Shown here piece after piece: positions 43,740 through 52,298 of a DNA stretch of 64,000 bases; position 1 is the first letter of the stretch; each line of letters opens with the position of its first letter. The notes beneath the pieces are model-generated. The model made no database searches, had not been told where the DNA came from, and saw only the letters and a program-made list of their open reading frames with translations. Made by a program: the position numbers and the translations under genes. The DNA comes from Paenisporosarcina quisquiliarum_A (lineage in GTDB: Bacteria; Bacillota; Bacilli; Bacillales_A; Planococcaceae), in the NCBI RefSeq assembly GCF_043641925.1, contig NZ_JBHZRU010000018.1, positions 1 through 64,000 of the forward strand. The letters are read 5' to 3'.

Positions 43740-43827
43740 ATGTGATTTAAAAGGAATTTCATTTTTGTATAAACATAAAAAATAAACTTAATTAACTTTC
43801 CCAAATAAGAGTTCGGGAATACACCAG

Positions 43828-43866
43828 AAAGGCGCAAACGTTCTTAAATAAACGTTCGTGCCTTTT
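43828..43866 (+). terminator. Terminator-like hairpin after the acetyltransferase
   Basis: AAAGGCGCAAACGTT (43828-43842) pairs with AACGTTCGTGCCTTT (43851-43865) with two mismatches. The T tail is within the stem. The remaining gap to 44133 has only scattered repeat fragments such as GATTGTTGAACAAC at 44021 and a partial box-1 at 44067-44082. Confidence 0.65.
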
Positions 43867-44133
43867 CGCAAGTAATATTGTTTATACAGCTTTCATACAA
43901 ATTGCACTAATAGTTGATGCAGTAGCTTTTATACTTGCTGGCCATGTTCATTAATTTCTATTTCTTATCAGCGAAATCTGAATCTTTTCTGACGCTACCC
44001 CCAAAAAATGTTATTCAATAATATGGCCAGATTGTTGAACAACACTAAAACATATTTTTTACTAAATGCTGCGTTAGTTCAATTAGAAACAGAGCTACAT
44101 ACACAGCCCAAAGATCTTCAACTCAAACACCCT

Positions 44134-44532
44134 TTAGTTTAATAGGGCTGTATTTCTTTTAAATAAAGAAACAATTAAAAGTATTCCTAAGAATACAATC
44201 ATCATATGTGGAAAAGCGAATATCCAATGAGCTACAAAATTACTTTGTGGTGTACCATCAGATATTCCGTTGCCATTAAATGAAAACCATAAAATAATTG
44301 CTGGAATTTGAAGTAACACAAGTAAAAATACAAAGATCATTTTTATAAAATTTGTGAGTTTATATTTGTTAGTTCTCAATAAAATTAAAACCCCACCTAA
44401 CAAGACCGCTAATATTCCCCAGGTAACAACTTCTGATTCCGATGGACCAAATACTCGAAATAAATAAAGTAGCCCTGTTAAAAAAGTTAATATTCCCACC
44501 GCAACTTCCAATTTAGCTGAAATTCTACCCAT
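44134..44532 (-). CDS. Four-span membrane protein
   Basis: The protein has 132 residues from ATG 44532, seven bases after GGAGG; the adjacent ATG 44535 is the alternative. Four hydrophobic helices are at about residues 9-29, 37-54, 64-82 and 105-125. No enzyme motif is present. It lies between a partial box-1 (44067) and a full box-1/box-2 pair (44560-44634), like the other genes of this region. Confidence 0.65.
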   Translation of the reverse strand: MGRISAKLEVAVGILTFLTGLLYLFRVFGPSESEVVTWGILAVLLGGVLILLRTNKYKLTNFIKMIFVFLLVLLQIPAIILWFSFNGNGISDGTPQSNFVAHWIFAFPHMMIVFLGILLIVSLFKRNTALLN

Positions 44533-44559
44533 CATTTTCCCTCCATTTAAATTATTTCG

Positions 44560-44634
44560 TTATTCAACTAACCTGCTTCGTTAGTTTAATAAGAAAAATG
44601 CTTTACTCCTTCTTGAAATAAAAGCACCCGTTAG
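44560..44634. repeat. Box-1/box-2 repeat pair
   Basis: Box 1 has arms TTATTCAACTAAC (44560-44572) and GTTAGTTTAATAA (44580-44592) around CTGCTTC; box 2 is AAAGCACCCGTTAG (44621-44634). The roughly 28 bases between are variable. The pair recurs at 46230-46298 and 46779-46853 with the same spacing class. Confidence 0.7.
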
Positions 44635-44776
44635 CCATCCATGTATCTCAAAAATAATATCTACACCACAGATAATGAAAGAATATTACGTTCTTTCATG
44701 GGAGTTGAATAAGAAAAGAGACGCTTATTAAACAATTGCGCCCTTTAATTGAACAATATTCTAGGGATAGATCATA

Positions 44777-44914
44777 TTAGTCAGTTAACTTTTTATCTTT
44801 TTCGGTTAAGAATGTTGCCATATCTCTTTTTACCTCATTCTTCATAGTGCATAGTGACATTAACAAAATTATCCAAAAAACACCTAGAAGGATAAAGCCA
44901 TACCGTTCGTTTAT
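44777..44914 (-). pseudogene. Possible gene remnant, membrane segment plus charged tail
   Basis: On the minus strand an open frame reads RYGFILLGVFWIILLMSLC then TMKNEVKRDMATFLTEKDKK and a stop at 44777. It has no proper start codon or ribosome binding site: the frame upstream is closed by a TGA. It looks like the 3' piece of a small membrane protein. The gap 44635-45169 otherwise holds repeat fragments (AACAATTGCGCCC at 44731; CTAACGGGCATTTGG at 44938) and nothing else I can name. Confidence 0.35.
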
Positions 44915-45169
44915 TCACCCAAAATACATCGTTTAGCTAACGGGCATTTGGCGATTTCGCTTATAACATAGATTTAATTATTTAGGCTTTAGGCAAATAA
45001 AAAAGACCGACCTTCTCTGACAATTGTTTTTCACCCAAAACTTCATAAAAAAACCTCCTTTATAAATTGGTATATCAAAATGTTTTTTACTCGATTTAGA
45101 ACTCCAACAATAATGTTGCATGTGCCTATGCATTAATGGGAGTCTGGCAATTTAATGTTCTACTACAGG

Positions 45170-46068
45170 TTAGGAGATAAAAACTGGTTCAAATAACCAA
45201 TCATTCGAGCGATAATTGGAATCGGAAGCGTTAATAACTTCCCTTGTAATCTTATTTTCAATCAATAATTCTCTAAACTTTGCACTTACTAAGAGGGGTT
45301 TGTAAGCCAGGTCACCAGATATCACCCACTCATTTGTATTTGCAAAGTCTGTTTCCAGGTTTATAACATCCGCTTCATAATGATACGGAAGGGGTACCCA
45401 ATTTCTTAATTGACATTTAGTACACGGATTGAATGGATGTCGATTAAAAAATTTCATTTTTCCATTCCAGGGAGGCATAGTAGTTGTTGGAATCAGCCTA
45501 TATACAATTTCATTGTCTTTCATACTACTTTTCGAAATAACTTCTTCTAAGGAATAGCCAGTTAATCCCCACTTATACAACATTTCAGCAAAATTTTCCG
45601 TAATAACCCAATGTTCTTGGTTTACATTTACCATTTTTCGTTTTCCGATTTTTGAAGTATTGACTACCAGTGGAGATAATAATTTATTATAGTGAACGCC
45701 ACATTCATCACACATATAGACCTTTTCTTGTTTACTCCCTTTACTTTCTAAAAAGGCCTTTTGAGTATTTCCAGTTGCCCGCAACACAAAGAAAGGGGAG
45801 GAGTCATAATCTTTCTCTTCAAAGAATAATCTAGGCTCGGGTTCAAAATCATCTGCGATGTTCAGACGTTTTATTAATCTAATTAAATCCTTATTGAATT
45901 CAAGTACATTTGGAATTTTTTCACTTAAAAAAATTCATAATAAACGACTGGGAATAATTCATATTCTTTAGGGTTATTTGGAACATTATATTTTTGAAAT
46001 AATAGATCAAAATCCTTCCTTTCTGGTGGATTCTCTACAAAAAAACTATAATAGTATTGGTAATACAT
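45170..46068 (-). pseudogene. Frameshifted hypothetical protein with two CxxC pairs
   Basis: Reading from ATG 46068 (GGAGG eight bases upstream) the frame MYYQYYYSFFVENPPERKDF runs 47 codons and stops at a run of seven T (plus-strand A run 45927-45933). Adding one T restores a continuous 299-residue protein to the stop at 45170. Conserved-looking pairs are CDECG and CTKCQ, as in double-CxxC immunity-like proteins, but the family is not certain. Either the gene is broken, the run varies by slippage, or the base is a sequencing error. An internal ATG at 45787 could give a 205-residue product but lacks a site. Confidence 0.65.
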
Positions 46069-46089
46069 CCAAAAACCTCCAAGTGAAAA

Positions 46090-46120
46090 GGCAGGAGTTT
46101 GAACTCCTACCTTATTTTTT
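46090..46120. terminator. Terminator-like hairpin
   Basis: AGGAGTT (46093-46099) pairs with AACTCCT (46102-46108) and the outer GG/CC pair continues the stem; it is followed by TTATTTTTT on plus and CTTTTC on minus. It lies upstream of the frameshifted gene. Confidence 0.6.
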
Positions 46121-46122
46121 AT

Positions 46123-46185
46123 CTATATTGTTTGGATAAAGAGAATTGCCATCACAAAGTTGGTTTCATCATCGATATTAAACAT
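46123..46185 (-). CDS. Possible 20-residue peptide
   Basis: An open frame starts at ATG 46185, ten bases after GGAGT, and reads M-F-N-I-D-D-E-T-N-F-V-M-A-I-L-F-I-Q-T-I before TAG. It is amphipathic to hydrophobic and sits just ahead of a hairpin that would terminate its minus-strand transcript. Too short to judge by composition; it could be real or chance. Confidence 0.25.
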   Translation of the reverse strand: MFNIDDETNFVMAILFIQTI

Positions 46186-46229
46186 CCAATGTCAACTCCT
46201 TACCCGTATTCTAACCATAACTCTTTTTC

Positions 46230-46298
46230 TTATTGAACTAACCTGCCTAGTTAGTGCTATAAACGTTGTTCAACTAAAGTCACTAAAGCACCCGGTAG
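46230..46298. repeat. Box-1/box-2 repeat pair
   Basis: Box 1 TTGAACTAACCTGCCTAGTT lies at 46233-46252 and box 2 AAAGCACCCGGTAG at 46285-46298. GTTGTTCAACTAAAG between them repeats the outer arm of box 1. It lies 12 bases past the stop of the RDD gene. Confidence 0.65.
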
Positions 46299-46310
46299 AT
46301 GAAGAAAAAT

Positions 46311-46730
46311 TTATTCCCTACTAACATAGGTCCCACCAATGAAATCATGAATGCCTCTCTTGTCTTTTCGAAATATAACCAGTAGTCCACTAACCAATAC
46401 TGATATTCCAAAGGTAGCTAAAACAACGATATAGTTACCAACCACTTCTCTCATAACCATATTGAGTATCGTTAAATTTTCATCATCTTTAAAACGTTTT
46501 ATTTTAATCTTGAAAATCCGCTTACCGATTATGTATCCGACCCACAGAATAGGAGTTACAGTCAAGTAAAAAGTATAAAAAAATCGAAAAGTAAATCCTT
46601 TTGTCCATTCAATAGAGTAATTACCGTTAATGATATAATATACAATTCCAGGTATTGTCGAAATAATTAAAAAATATATAATACTTGCTAAAAACCTTAT
46701 ACCAAATCCTGCTGGTTTTTTTGAATCCAT
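46311..46730 (-). CDS. RDD-family membrane protein
   Basis: A 139-residue protein with the RDD pattern: AGFGIRFLASIIYFLIIS with the first Arg of the motif (the following Asp is replaced by Ser/Tyr), a central charged loop IIGKRIFKIKIKRFKDDENLT, and the ending KDKRGIHDFIGGTYVSRE typical of RDD proteins. Three hydrophobic segments. RDD proteins are little understood; some affect Na+/H+ balance. It is flanked by box repeats at both ends. Confidence 0.8.
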   Translation of the reverse strand: MDSKKPAGFGIRFLASIIYFLIISTIPGIVYYIINGNYSIEWTKGFTFRFFYTFYLTVTPILWVGYIIGKRIFKIKIKRFKDDENLTILNMVMREVVGNYIVVLATFGISVLVSGLLVIFRKDKRGIHDFIGGTYVSRE

Positions 46731-46778
46731 CTAACTCCTCCAAATATACTTTTTTTATAAATTATACCATTTTTTTCA

Positions 46779-46853
46779 TTGAAATAACCTGCTGCGTTAG
46801 TTTAAGTGTAAAATTTCACAAACAATCCCACCTTACGAAAAAGCAACCGTTAA
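46779..46853. repeat. Box-1/box-2 repeat pair
   Basis: Box 1 AACCTGCTGCGTTAGTTTAA (46786-46805) and box 2 AAAGCAACCGTTAA (46840-46853). It sits between the RDD gene start and the zinc-ribbon gene stop. The rest of 46854-46933 shows nothing. Confidence 0.65.
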
Positions 46854-46933
46854 TTTTAACATAGCCTTTTTAAATAATAATTTGCGATTTTGCTATAAAT
46901 CAACAAATGAAAACCAACAGAATTCTCATAGCT

Positions 46934-47248
46934 TTAAATCGCTATATTAGTTTCAGTTTCATCAGAACTATATTTCATAAAGTACGGTTGAATCAGTATT
47001 GCAATGAGACCTGTTACGACAATTAACGTGATGGTTACTGGAAGTGATAATGAAATAATAGTCGATATAGAACCGATGATAATTATCGGCATAATTATCA
47101 CTGATCCTAATAATCTTGAACGGAATGTAATTCGGTTTTCTGTTTTACACATAGGACAAATAATTGGTCGATAGAACAAACTCAATGATTTACTTACTTG
47201 ACCCCAAGAAAACGTAGTTCGACATTGATCACATTTTGGTAATCCCAT
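46934..47248 (-). CDS. Zinc-ribbon membrane protein (CxxC-20-CxxC type)
   Basis: A 104-residue protein. Residues 1-40 contain two CxxC knuckles, CDQC and CPMC, in the spacing of the TIGR04104 cxxc_20_cxxc family, and TTFSWGQVSKSL between them fits that family. Two membrane spans follow (about 49-69 and 70-90). The function of the family is unknown. The stop is 12 bases from the next gene's start region, so 47497-46934 is probably one transcript with the gene upstream. Confidence 0.82.
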   Translation of the reverse strand: MGLPKCDQCRTTFSWGQVSKSLSLFYRPIICPMCKTENRITFRSRLLGSVIIMPIIIIGSISTIISLSLPVTITLIVVTGLIAILIQPYFMKYSSDETETNIAI

Positions 47249-47260
47249 AAGACACCGCCC

Positions 47261-47497
47261 CTAATCTGCAATTTTTCTTTCAACAAAACTCCATACAATG
47301 AAGATTAAAATAACCACTCCGAATACCAACATAGATGCGTTGAACACGAAATTGAAATCCATCTCTGAAACCCAACGTGACTCAATACCCGCTTGATCTC
47401 TTATTTCATACTTGATTACTTCATAATCCATAAGAACAAAAGATAAGATCAAACCGATTATGATTCCACCTAGTATAGAAAATGAAAATTTTCTCAT
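47261..47497 (-). CDS. Small two-span membrane protein
   Basis: A 78-residue protein with spans at about 5-23 and 50-72 and a charged outer loop (DYEVIKYEIRDQAGIESRWVSEMD). Start ATG 47497 behind AGGGGG. Not recognised. It lies 12 bases upstream of the zinc-ribbon membrane gene and may be its partner. Confidence 0.65.
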   Translation of the reverse strand: MRKFSFSILGGIIIGLILSFVLMDYEVIKYEIRDQAGIESRWVSEMDFNFVFNASMLVFGVVILIFIVWSFVERKIAD

Positions 47498-47559
47498 TCA
47501 ATGGTCCCCCTAAATTATCGTTAACTGTTGTGAAAAAGGATAATTATTTAAGTGAATTC

Positions 47560-48375
47560 CTACAAGCCTAATTCTTTAACGGTAGAATTTCTTAGTACAA
47601 TTCTCAAATGACGAATTACAAACCAAATTAACGTCGTACCGATGATAAGCGCTCCAATTTTCAAAGGGATTTGAGTGTATAAATCCGCTTTGGTGTTTAA
47701 TAAGAGCCATTCAGGCCATGTAGGATTTAAGTAAGCCATAATCATCGCAAAGGAATTATTAGCTATATGAAATAATATAGGGATAGCTAAATTGTTCGTT
47801 ATTAAATACAATAATGCAGCTATGATTCCGAAAATAGTTGAGCCAATGATATCCATATGTAAGATTCCAAATAAAAAACTTGAGATCATAATGCCGCCCC
47901 ATACCGAGGTTTTCGAAATCATTCGTTTTAGTAACAATCCTCGAAAAATAAACTCTTCCGCAATAGGACCAATAATACATATGAAAAGAATTGTAAGGGC
48001 TAAGAAGACTGGATTTTCAGGGAGAAGAAAGGGTTCAAAGACCAGGTCTACTAACCTTGGAGCAAAAGAATTAAGAGTGATAAATTCTAGCCAAGAAATG
48101 CTAAGTGAAAAGAGAATGGAAATCGCGACAAAAACTAAAACGGAAGGAACCCATTGTTTTGAACCCTTTATAAAAACTACATCACTTAAAGAAACTCTAT
48201 GTTTATTAAATTGGTATCGAAAGTAAACAACGGGTGCAGCGATATACAAAGCAAATTGGAATGCAAGACCAGAAACATCCTCACTTTCAGAAAATAAAGT
48301 CGCTACTACTATGAACAAGATGATAAACAATATAGTGATACTGAAGAAATGCCGATTTTTCATTTCTTCAAACAT
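47560..48375 (-). CDS. CPBP-family intramembrane glutamic endopeptidase
   Basis: A 271-residue membrane protease of the Abi/CAAX-like (CPBP) family with about eight spans. The three catalytic motifs are present: EEFIFRGLLLKRM (EExxxR), FGILHMDIIG and FHIANNSFAMIMAY (HxxxN). In bacteria these enzymes process bacteriocin-type peptides, confer self-immunity to bacteriocins, or shed membrane-protein peptides. Neighbouring small membrane genes could be clients, but nothing shows it. Start ATG 48375 behind AGGAGTGG. Confidence 0.88.
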   Translation of the reverse strand: MFEEMKNRHFFSITILFIILFIVVATLFSESEDVSGLAFQFALYIAAPVVYFRYQFNKHRVSLSDVVFIKGSKQWVPSVLVFVAISILFSLSISWLEFITLNSFAPRLVDLVFEPFLLPENPVFLALTILFICIIGPIAEEFIFRGLLLKRMISKTSVWGGIMISSFLFGILHMDIIGSTIFGIIAALLYLITNNLAIPILFHIANNSFAMIMAYLNPTWPEWLLLNTKADLYTQIPLKIGALIIGTTLIWFVIRHLRIVLRNSTVKELGL

Positions 48376-48553
48376 TTCACCACTCCTATCTACTCAGTAA
48401 TACGTTTATTGGTAAGAAATGGTTTCGTTTACAGTGAGAAAATAGAATAATTAGTCCAACGATGTCCACGATTGCAATTATCTTTAAAATTCTATTTTTC
48501 GTTAATCATGCATGTTCCTAATCCCGTCCTACATAGTCAACTATTTGGAATTG

Positions 48554-48593
48554 AAAAAGAAGAGTTTAATTCATAATCGAATTAGACTCTTCT
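48554..48593 (-). terminator. Terminator of the DUF378 gene
   Basis: Fifteen-base arms 48558-48572 and 48579-48593 (one G-U), followed on the minus strand by TTTTTC. The rest of 48376-48652 has no gene. Confidence 0.8.
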
Positions 48594-48652
48594 AACTTAT
48601 TTTCTATTTGGCACTCAGCCACCTGAAACAGAGAGCTGTATTCCTGTTGCAA

Positions 48653-48988
48653 TTAATTTACATTATTCATACCACTATTCTTCTTTTTCAATTTAACGTC
48701 CTGCTCTTTTGTAAAATCCGGTTCCTCGCCGAATTCTGTCCTTAAAGTAGGATTGGATAAAGATGAATGTCGGTCTCTAACCGTGTCGATCTCTTCACTT
48801 GGTTTAAATAATAAACCAAGACATAGAAGGCCTCCAATCCCCACAAGACCATAGACCACCCTAGACAAGAATGCATCTTGACCACCAAATAACGTTGCAA
48901 CTAAATCAAATTGAAAAAGTCCGATCAACCCCCAGTTAAGTGCACCGATAATAACTAGAGCTAGCGCGATTCGTGAAAGCCCACTCAT
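48653..48988 (-). CDS. DUF378 family membrane protein
   Basis: A 111-residue protein. Residues 3-62 match DUF378 (YuzA-like): IALALVIIGALNWGLIGLFQFDLVATLFGG and VVYGLVGIGGLLCL, two spans with the conserved NWGL motif. A polar C-terminal tail of about 45 residues is longer than in most members. The start follows AAGGAGG. Function unknown. Confidence 0.85.
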   Translation of the reverse strand: MSGLSRIALALVIIGALNWGLIGLFQFDLVATLFGGQDAFLSRVVYGLVGIGGLLCLGLLFKPSEEIDTVRDRHSSLSNPTLRTEFGEEPDFTKEQDVKLKKKNSGMNNVN

Positions 48989-49464
48989 ACATTAATTCCT
49001 CCTTGAATTAGAATTTAATTGAATCCGTAATTACCTAAAAAAGATTAGTACCAATACTTTAAATCAGGTATATCAACCTCTGAATAGGTACGATGCAACA
49101 CCCAAAAACCTTATCGGTAATTGCTTATTGATTCGTACTTATCTTTTACCAAAACGTCTATTTAATACTTCGGATACTTCTTTTTAATCACTTTTTTTGC
49201 GGACTTCTTAAAGAGGTTGTTGAATGAATTCAAATGTAAAAACTTCTCTAGAATCTTTTGGTAAAAGAGAAATTATGAAACCGTATAATTAATTACATAA
49301 AACAGATAGGTGTAATATGTTACCATTAATGGAGAAGCGTGAGTTAAAGTTTTTCATCTTGGATATATAGGGAAAATGAATGATTTTACATAGAATCTGG
49401 TGTTCTTATAAGAATTTATTCAACAAATGATGGTCCGAATTTAAAATGAGAAGAGGTAAACACT

Positions 49465-50121
49465 TTGATAAAAGCAATCATATTTGATTTTGATGGATTA
49501 ATTATAGATACAGAGAGCGTTTGGTATGAATCTTATAAAGAAACTCTACAAAGTTATCAGTTTGACCTACCACTTGCGGAATTTGGAGAATGTATCGGAT
49601 CCGATGAAACTGTCCTAAATACATATTTTAAAAAGAATTTAGGAGAAAGTTGCAATGTTGACGAAATTGAAACGCGTGCCTTTGATATCTATAAAACTAA
49701 AATGAGTTCTCCTGAAGCACGTATTGGTGTATTAGATTATTTGCAAGAAGCTAATAAAACTGGATACAAAATTGGACTTGCTTCGAGCTCCTCAAAAGAA
49801 TGGGTTACAAAATATCTAGAAGAACTTGGATTGATAAATTATTTTGAAGTAATTGTCACGCGTGATGATGTCAAAAAAGTGAAACCTTCTCCAGATCTTT
49901 ATTTAAAAGCTATTAAAGATTTGAATATAAATTCTTCTGAAGCAATAGCATTCGAAGATTCTTTAAATGGGTCAATAGCGGCAATGACTGCAGGGCTAAA
50001 ATGTGTAATTGTTCCAAATCCCGTGACCGAATTATCAGCTTTCGAAAACTACTCTCTACGATTGAAATCAATGTCAGAAAAAAGTTTGAGTGAGGTAATT
50101 GAGTTGATAGAAAAGAGTTAA
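49465..50121 (+). CDS. HAD-superfamily phosphatase, beta-phosphoglucomutase-like
   Basis: The 218-residue protein starts at TTG 49465, eight bases after AAGAGG. HAD motifs: FDFDGLIIDTE (nucleophile and acid Asp), GLASSSSKEW (Ser), KVKPSPDLYLKAI (Lys) and IAFEDSLNGSIAA (acidic pair). The helical cap between motifs one and two puts it with sugar-phosphate phosphatases and beta-phosphoglucomutase-like enzymes. The upstream gap 48989-49464 is AT-rich; the only candidate in it is a 22-codon frame at 49224-49292. Confidence 0.88.
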   Translation: MIKAIIFDFDGLIIDTESVWYESYKETLQSYQFDLPLAEFGECIGSDETVLNTYFKKNLGESCNVDEIETRAFDIYKTKMSSPEARIGVLDYLQEANKTGYKIGLASSSSKEWVTKYLEELGLINYFEVIVTRDDVKKVKPSPDLYLKAIKDLNINSSEAIAFEDSLNGSIAAMTAGLKCVIVPNPVTELSAFENYSLRLKSMSEKSLSEVIELIEKS

Positions 50122-50162
50122 GTATGAATTTCTAAACAAAATCAATTTAAACAAAGGAATTG

Positions 50163-50462
50163 ATGAACATGTACATAAACTCAATCGAATTTACTGAAGA
50201 AGAGAAAAAACATACGCTCGAAACGTTTTTTCAAGATGGTCAATTAGTGAAGTTGCCTAAGAAAGAAAAACGAAAAGTAATCATCTTTTTAGAGTTAATT
50301 AAGACTTTTGATGAAAACAGAATTTACAGTGAGAAAGAGGTAAATGAAGTAATTAAAGCCATCCATGGTGATTTTGCAACTATACGAAGATACTTAATCG
50401 ATTTTAAACTACTCGAACGAAGCACAGATGGAAAAGAGTATTGGGTTAATAAATCTTTATAA
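50163..50462 (+). CDS. DUF2087 domain protein
   Basis: A 99-residue protein from ATG 50163, preceded by AAAGGA. It is a whole DUF2087 domain: FFQDGQLVKLPKKEKRKVIIFLELIKTFDENRIYSEKEVNEVIKAIHGDFATIRRYLIDFKLLERSTDGKEYWV, with the typical YSEKEVNEV and RRYLIDF motifs. It looks like a winged-helix DNA-binding module, often attached to ArsR- or MarR-type regulators; here it is alone. It is probably co-transcribed with the HAD gene 41 bases upstream. Confidence 0.88.
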   Translation: MNMYINSIEFTEEEKKHTLETFFQDGQLVKLPKKEKRKVIIFLELIKTFDENRIYSEKEVNEVIKAIHGDFATIRRYLIDFKLLERSTDGKEYWVNKSL

Positions 50463-50760
50463 ATGTAATTGGCTATGAACTCCATAATGCCAAAACAACG
50501 TTTTGTGTGCTCTGGAACTTTTCAATGAATGAGAGATATACACTCATTGTTTTGTTAATCTGAGGTAAAGATTCCTTTACAACAAGTATTCAATAAAAAA
50601 ATATATAGTGAGGAATAATCGAATTCTCTCTACTTGTTTTGGAAAGTAATACTTGTTTTTCTGACAAGCTCTTTTAAAGGTGGTCAATTCGGTTCTCTTT
50701 GTTGTTTGTCTGCATTTTTTATGAATTTATATTTTTGCGGTAAGGGATTGGAGTGGAAGA

Positions 50761-50850
50761 CGGCGACTCCAGCGGGAATAGCATGAGCTGAAGGCCCCGG
50801 AAGAACGAAGTGATGAGGAGACTGAAGCCATGCCCGCGGAACGCGTCCGT
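50761..50850 (+). repeat. Dispersed GC-rich repeat, copy 4
   Basis: Begins CGGCGACTCCAGCGGGAATA, has GAGCTGAAGGCCCCGG in the middle and ends TGCCCGCGGAACGCGTCCG. The same end blocks are found in copies 1-3. It sits in the middle of a gene-free stretch, 50463-51001, in which I see nothing else. Confidence 0.75.
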
Positions 50851-51001
50851 CTGAAACGGCGTAAATCAGCCATTTCTGTTTGAATTAAAATGTGTACCAT
50901 AAAATCATAGCGTAATATAAGTCGTATTCTTTTAATGTATTGAGAGATATACTGATTAATAGATGTATACATAGTTTTTTCAATTAAAAAGGAGTTCAAT
51001 C

Positions 51002-52273
51002 ATGTCTCGACAATCAGATGATTTTCAAAGTTACGTAGATTCACCAGAGAAACAACAACAGCTGTATCAAAGAACTTTGTGGATCGTGGTTATGTCCCAA
51101 ATATTTGGAGGAGCTGGTCTTGCAGCAGGAATTACTGTCGGAGCCCTTATTGCAAAAGATATGCTGGGAACGGATGGATTTGCTGGATTACCAATTGCAA
51201 TACTGACGCTCGGTTCGGCAGGGGCGGCTTTAGCTGTTGGCCGTTTATCCCAACGCTTTGGTCGAAGAATTGGACTTGCGTCAGGATTTTTTGCAGGGGG
51301 ATTAGGGGCAATTGGTGTCATATTCGCAGTAGTAAACAATAACGTATTTCTATTTTTTGCGGCTTTATTAATTTATGGTGCAGGGACTTCAACCAACTTG
51401 CAAGCACGGTATGCAGGTACTGATTTAGCAAATGTGAAACAGCGAGGAAAGGCAATTAGTATCGCAATGGTTTCAACTACCCTTGGTGCAGTTGCAGGAC
51501 CAAATCTGGTTGGAGTCATGGGCGATTTTGCTTTATCAATCGGCGTTCCTACCTTAGCCGGTCCGTTCATTTTAGCAGCATTCGCATTCATTGTTGCTGG
51601 TTTTGTACTTTTATTATTACTTCGCCCAGATCCTTTAATCGTTGCTAAATTTATTGCTGAAGCACAAGAGGAGAACAAGGGAACTAGTACGGAGATCTAT
51701 GAAGGGACGCCATCTAGCGATAGATCAGGCATAGCTTTAGGAGCAACTGTGATGGTCATTACCCAAGTTGTGATGGTTGCCATTATGACAATGACGCCTG
51801 TACATATGAGAGACCATGGACATGGTTTGAATGCTGTAGGGATGGTTATCAGTATCCATGTAGCTGCGATGTATCTACCCTCACTGATTACTGGTGTACT
51901 CGTGGATCGATTTGGTCGACTGGCGATGACAATAGCTGCTGGAGTTACATTAATGTCAGCAGGGATTGTAGCTGCTTTCGCTTCTGGAGGCTCTTTATTC
52001 GTCATGATTACGTCACTTGCACTCCTCGGTCTAGGATGGAACTTTGGATTAATAAGTGGGACAGCGCTAATCGTTGACTCAACTAATTTATCCAACCGCG
52101 CTAAAACTCAAGGAACGCTAGATGTATTAGTTGCATTAGCGGGAGCGTCAGGTGCAGGACTTTCAGGAATGGTTGTCGCTCAAACGAGTTACGCCACACT
52201 TTCACTTGCTGGTGGGTTTCTTTCCATATTATTAATACCAGTAGTGATTCAATCCATTAAACACGCAAAGTAA
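51002..52273 (+). CDS. MFS transporter, possible drug or polyamine efflux
   Basis: A 423-residue permease with twelve hydrophobic segments. Between spans two and three is GRLSQRFGRRIG, the MFS motif-A variant, mirrored in the second half by GVLVDRFGRLAM. The start ATG 51002 follows AAAGGAG. The next gene, 26 bases downstream, is a BltD-like acetyltransferase. In B. subtilis the blt exporter and bltD form one operon for polyamine export and acetylation, so a similar role is plausible, though this permease is not clearly a Blt orthologue. Confidence 0.82.
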   Translation: MSRQSDDFQSYVDSPEKQQQLYQRTLWIVVMSQIFGGAGLAAGITVGALIAKDMLGTDGFAGLPIAILTLGSAGAALAVGRLSQRFGRRIGLASGFFAGGLGAIGVIFAVVNNNVFLFFAALLIYGAGTSTNLQARYAGTDLANVKQRGKAISIAMVSTTLGAVAGPNLVGVMGDFALSIGVPTLAGPFILAAFAFIVAGFVLLLLLRPDPLIVAKFIAEAQEENKGTSTEIYEGTPSSDRSGIALGATVMVITQVVMVAIMTMTPVHMRDHGHGLNAVGMVISIHVAAMYLPSLITGVLVDRFGRLAMTIAAGVTLMSAGIVAAFASGGSLFVMITSLALLGLGWNFGLISGTALIVDSTNLSNRAKTQGTLDVLVALAGASGAGLSGMVVAQTSYATLSLAGGFLSILLIPVVIQSIKHAK

Positions 52274-52298
52274 ATGTTTACAATAAAGGGGACTCTTC

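Noticed and set aside
42718..46853. Interpretation of the box repeats as a CRISPR array
   Set aside because: Spacing is irregular and gene-sized, the units are palindromic and imperfect, and no cas genes are present.
42718..46853. Interpretation of the box repeats as true integron attC sites
   Set aside because: The resemblance to attC is only general; no integrase gene is in the window, so I report the pattern without the name.
49224..49292. 22-codon frame with AGAGG upstream
   Set aside because: Too short and without conservation evidence or a defined promoter; could be real but is not supported.
51697..52095. Long antisense frame within the MFS gene
   Set aside because: Low-complexity Thr/Ile/Pro translation typical of a shadow of a hydrophobic membrane-protein gene.
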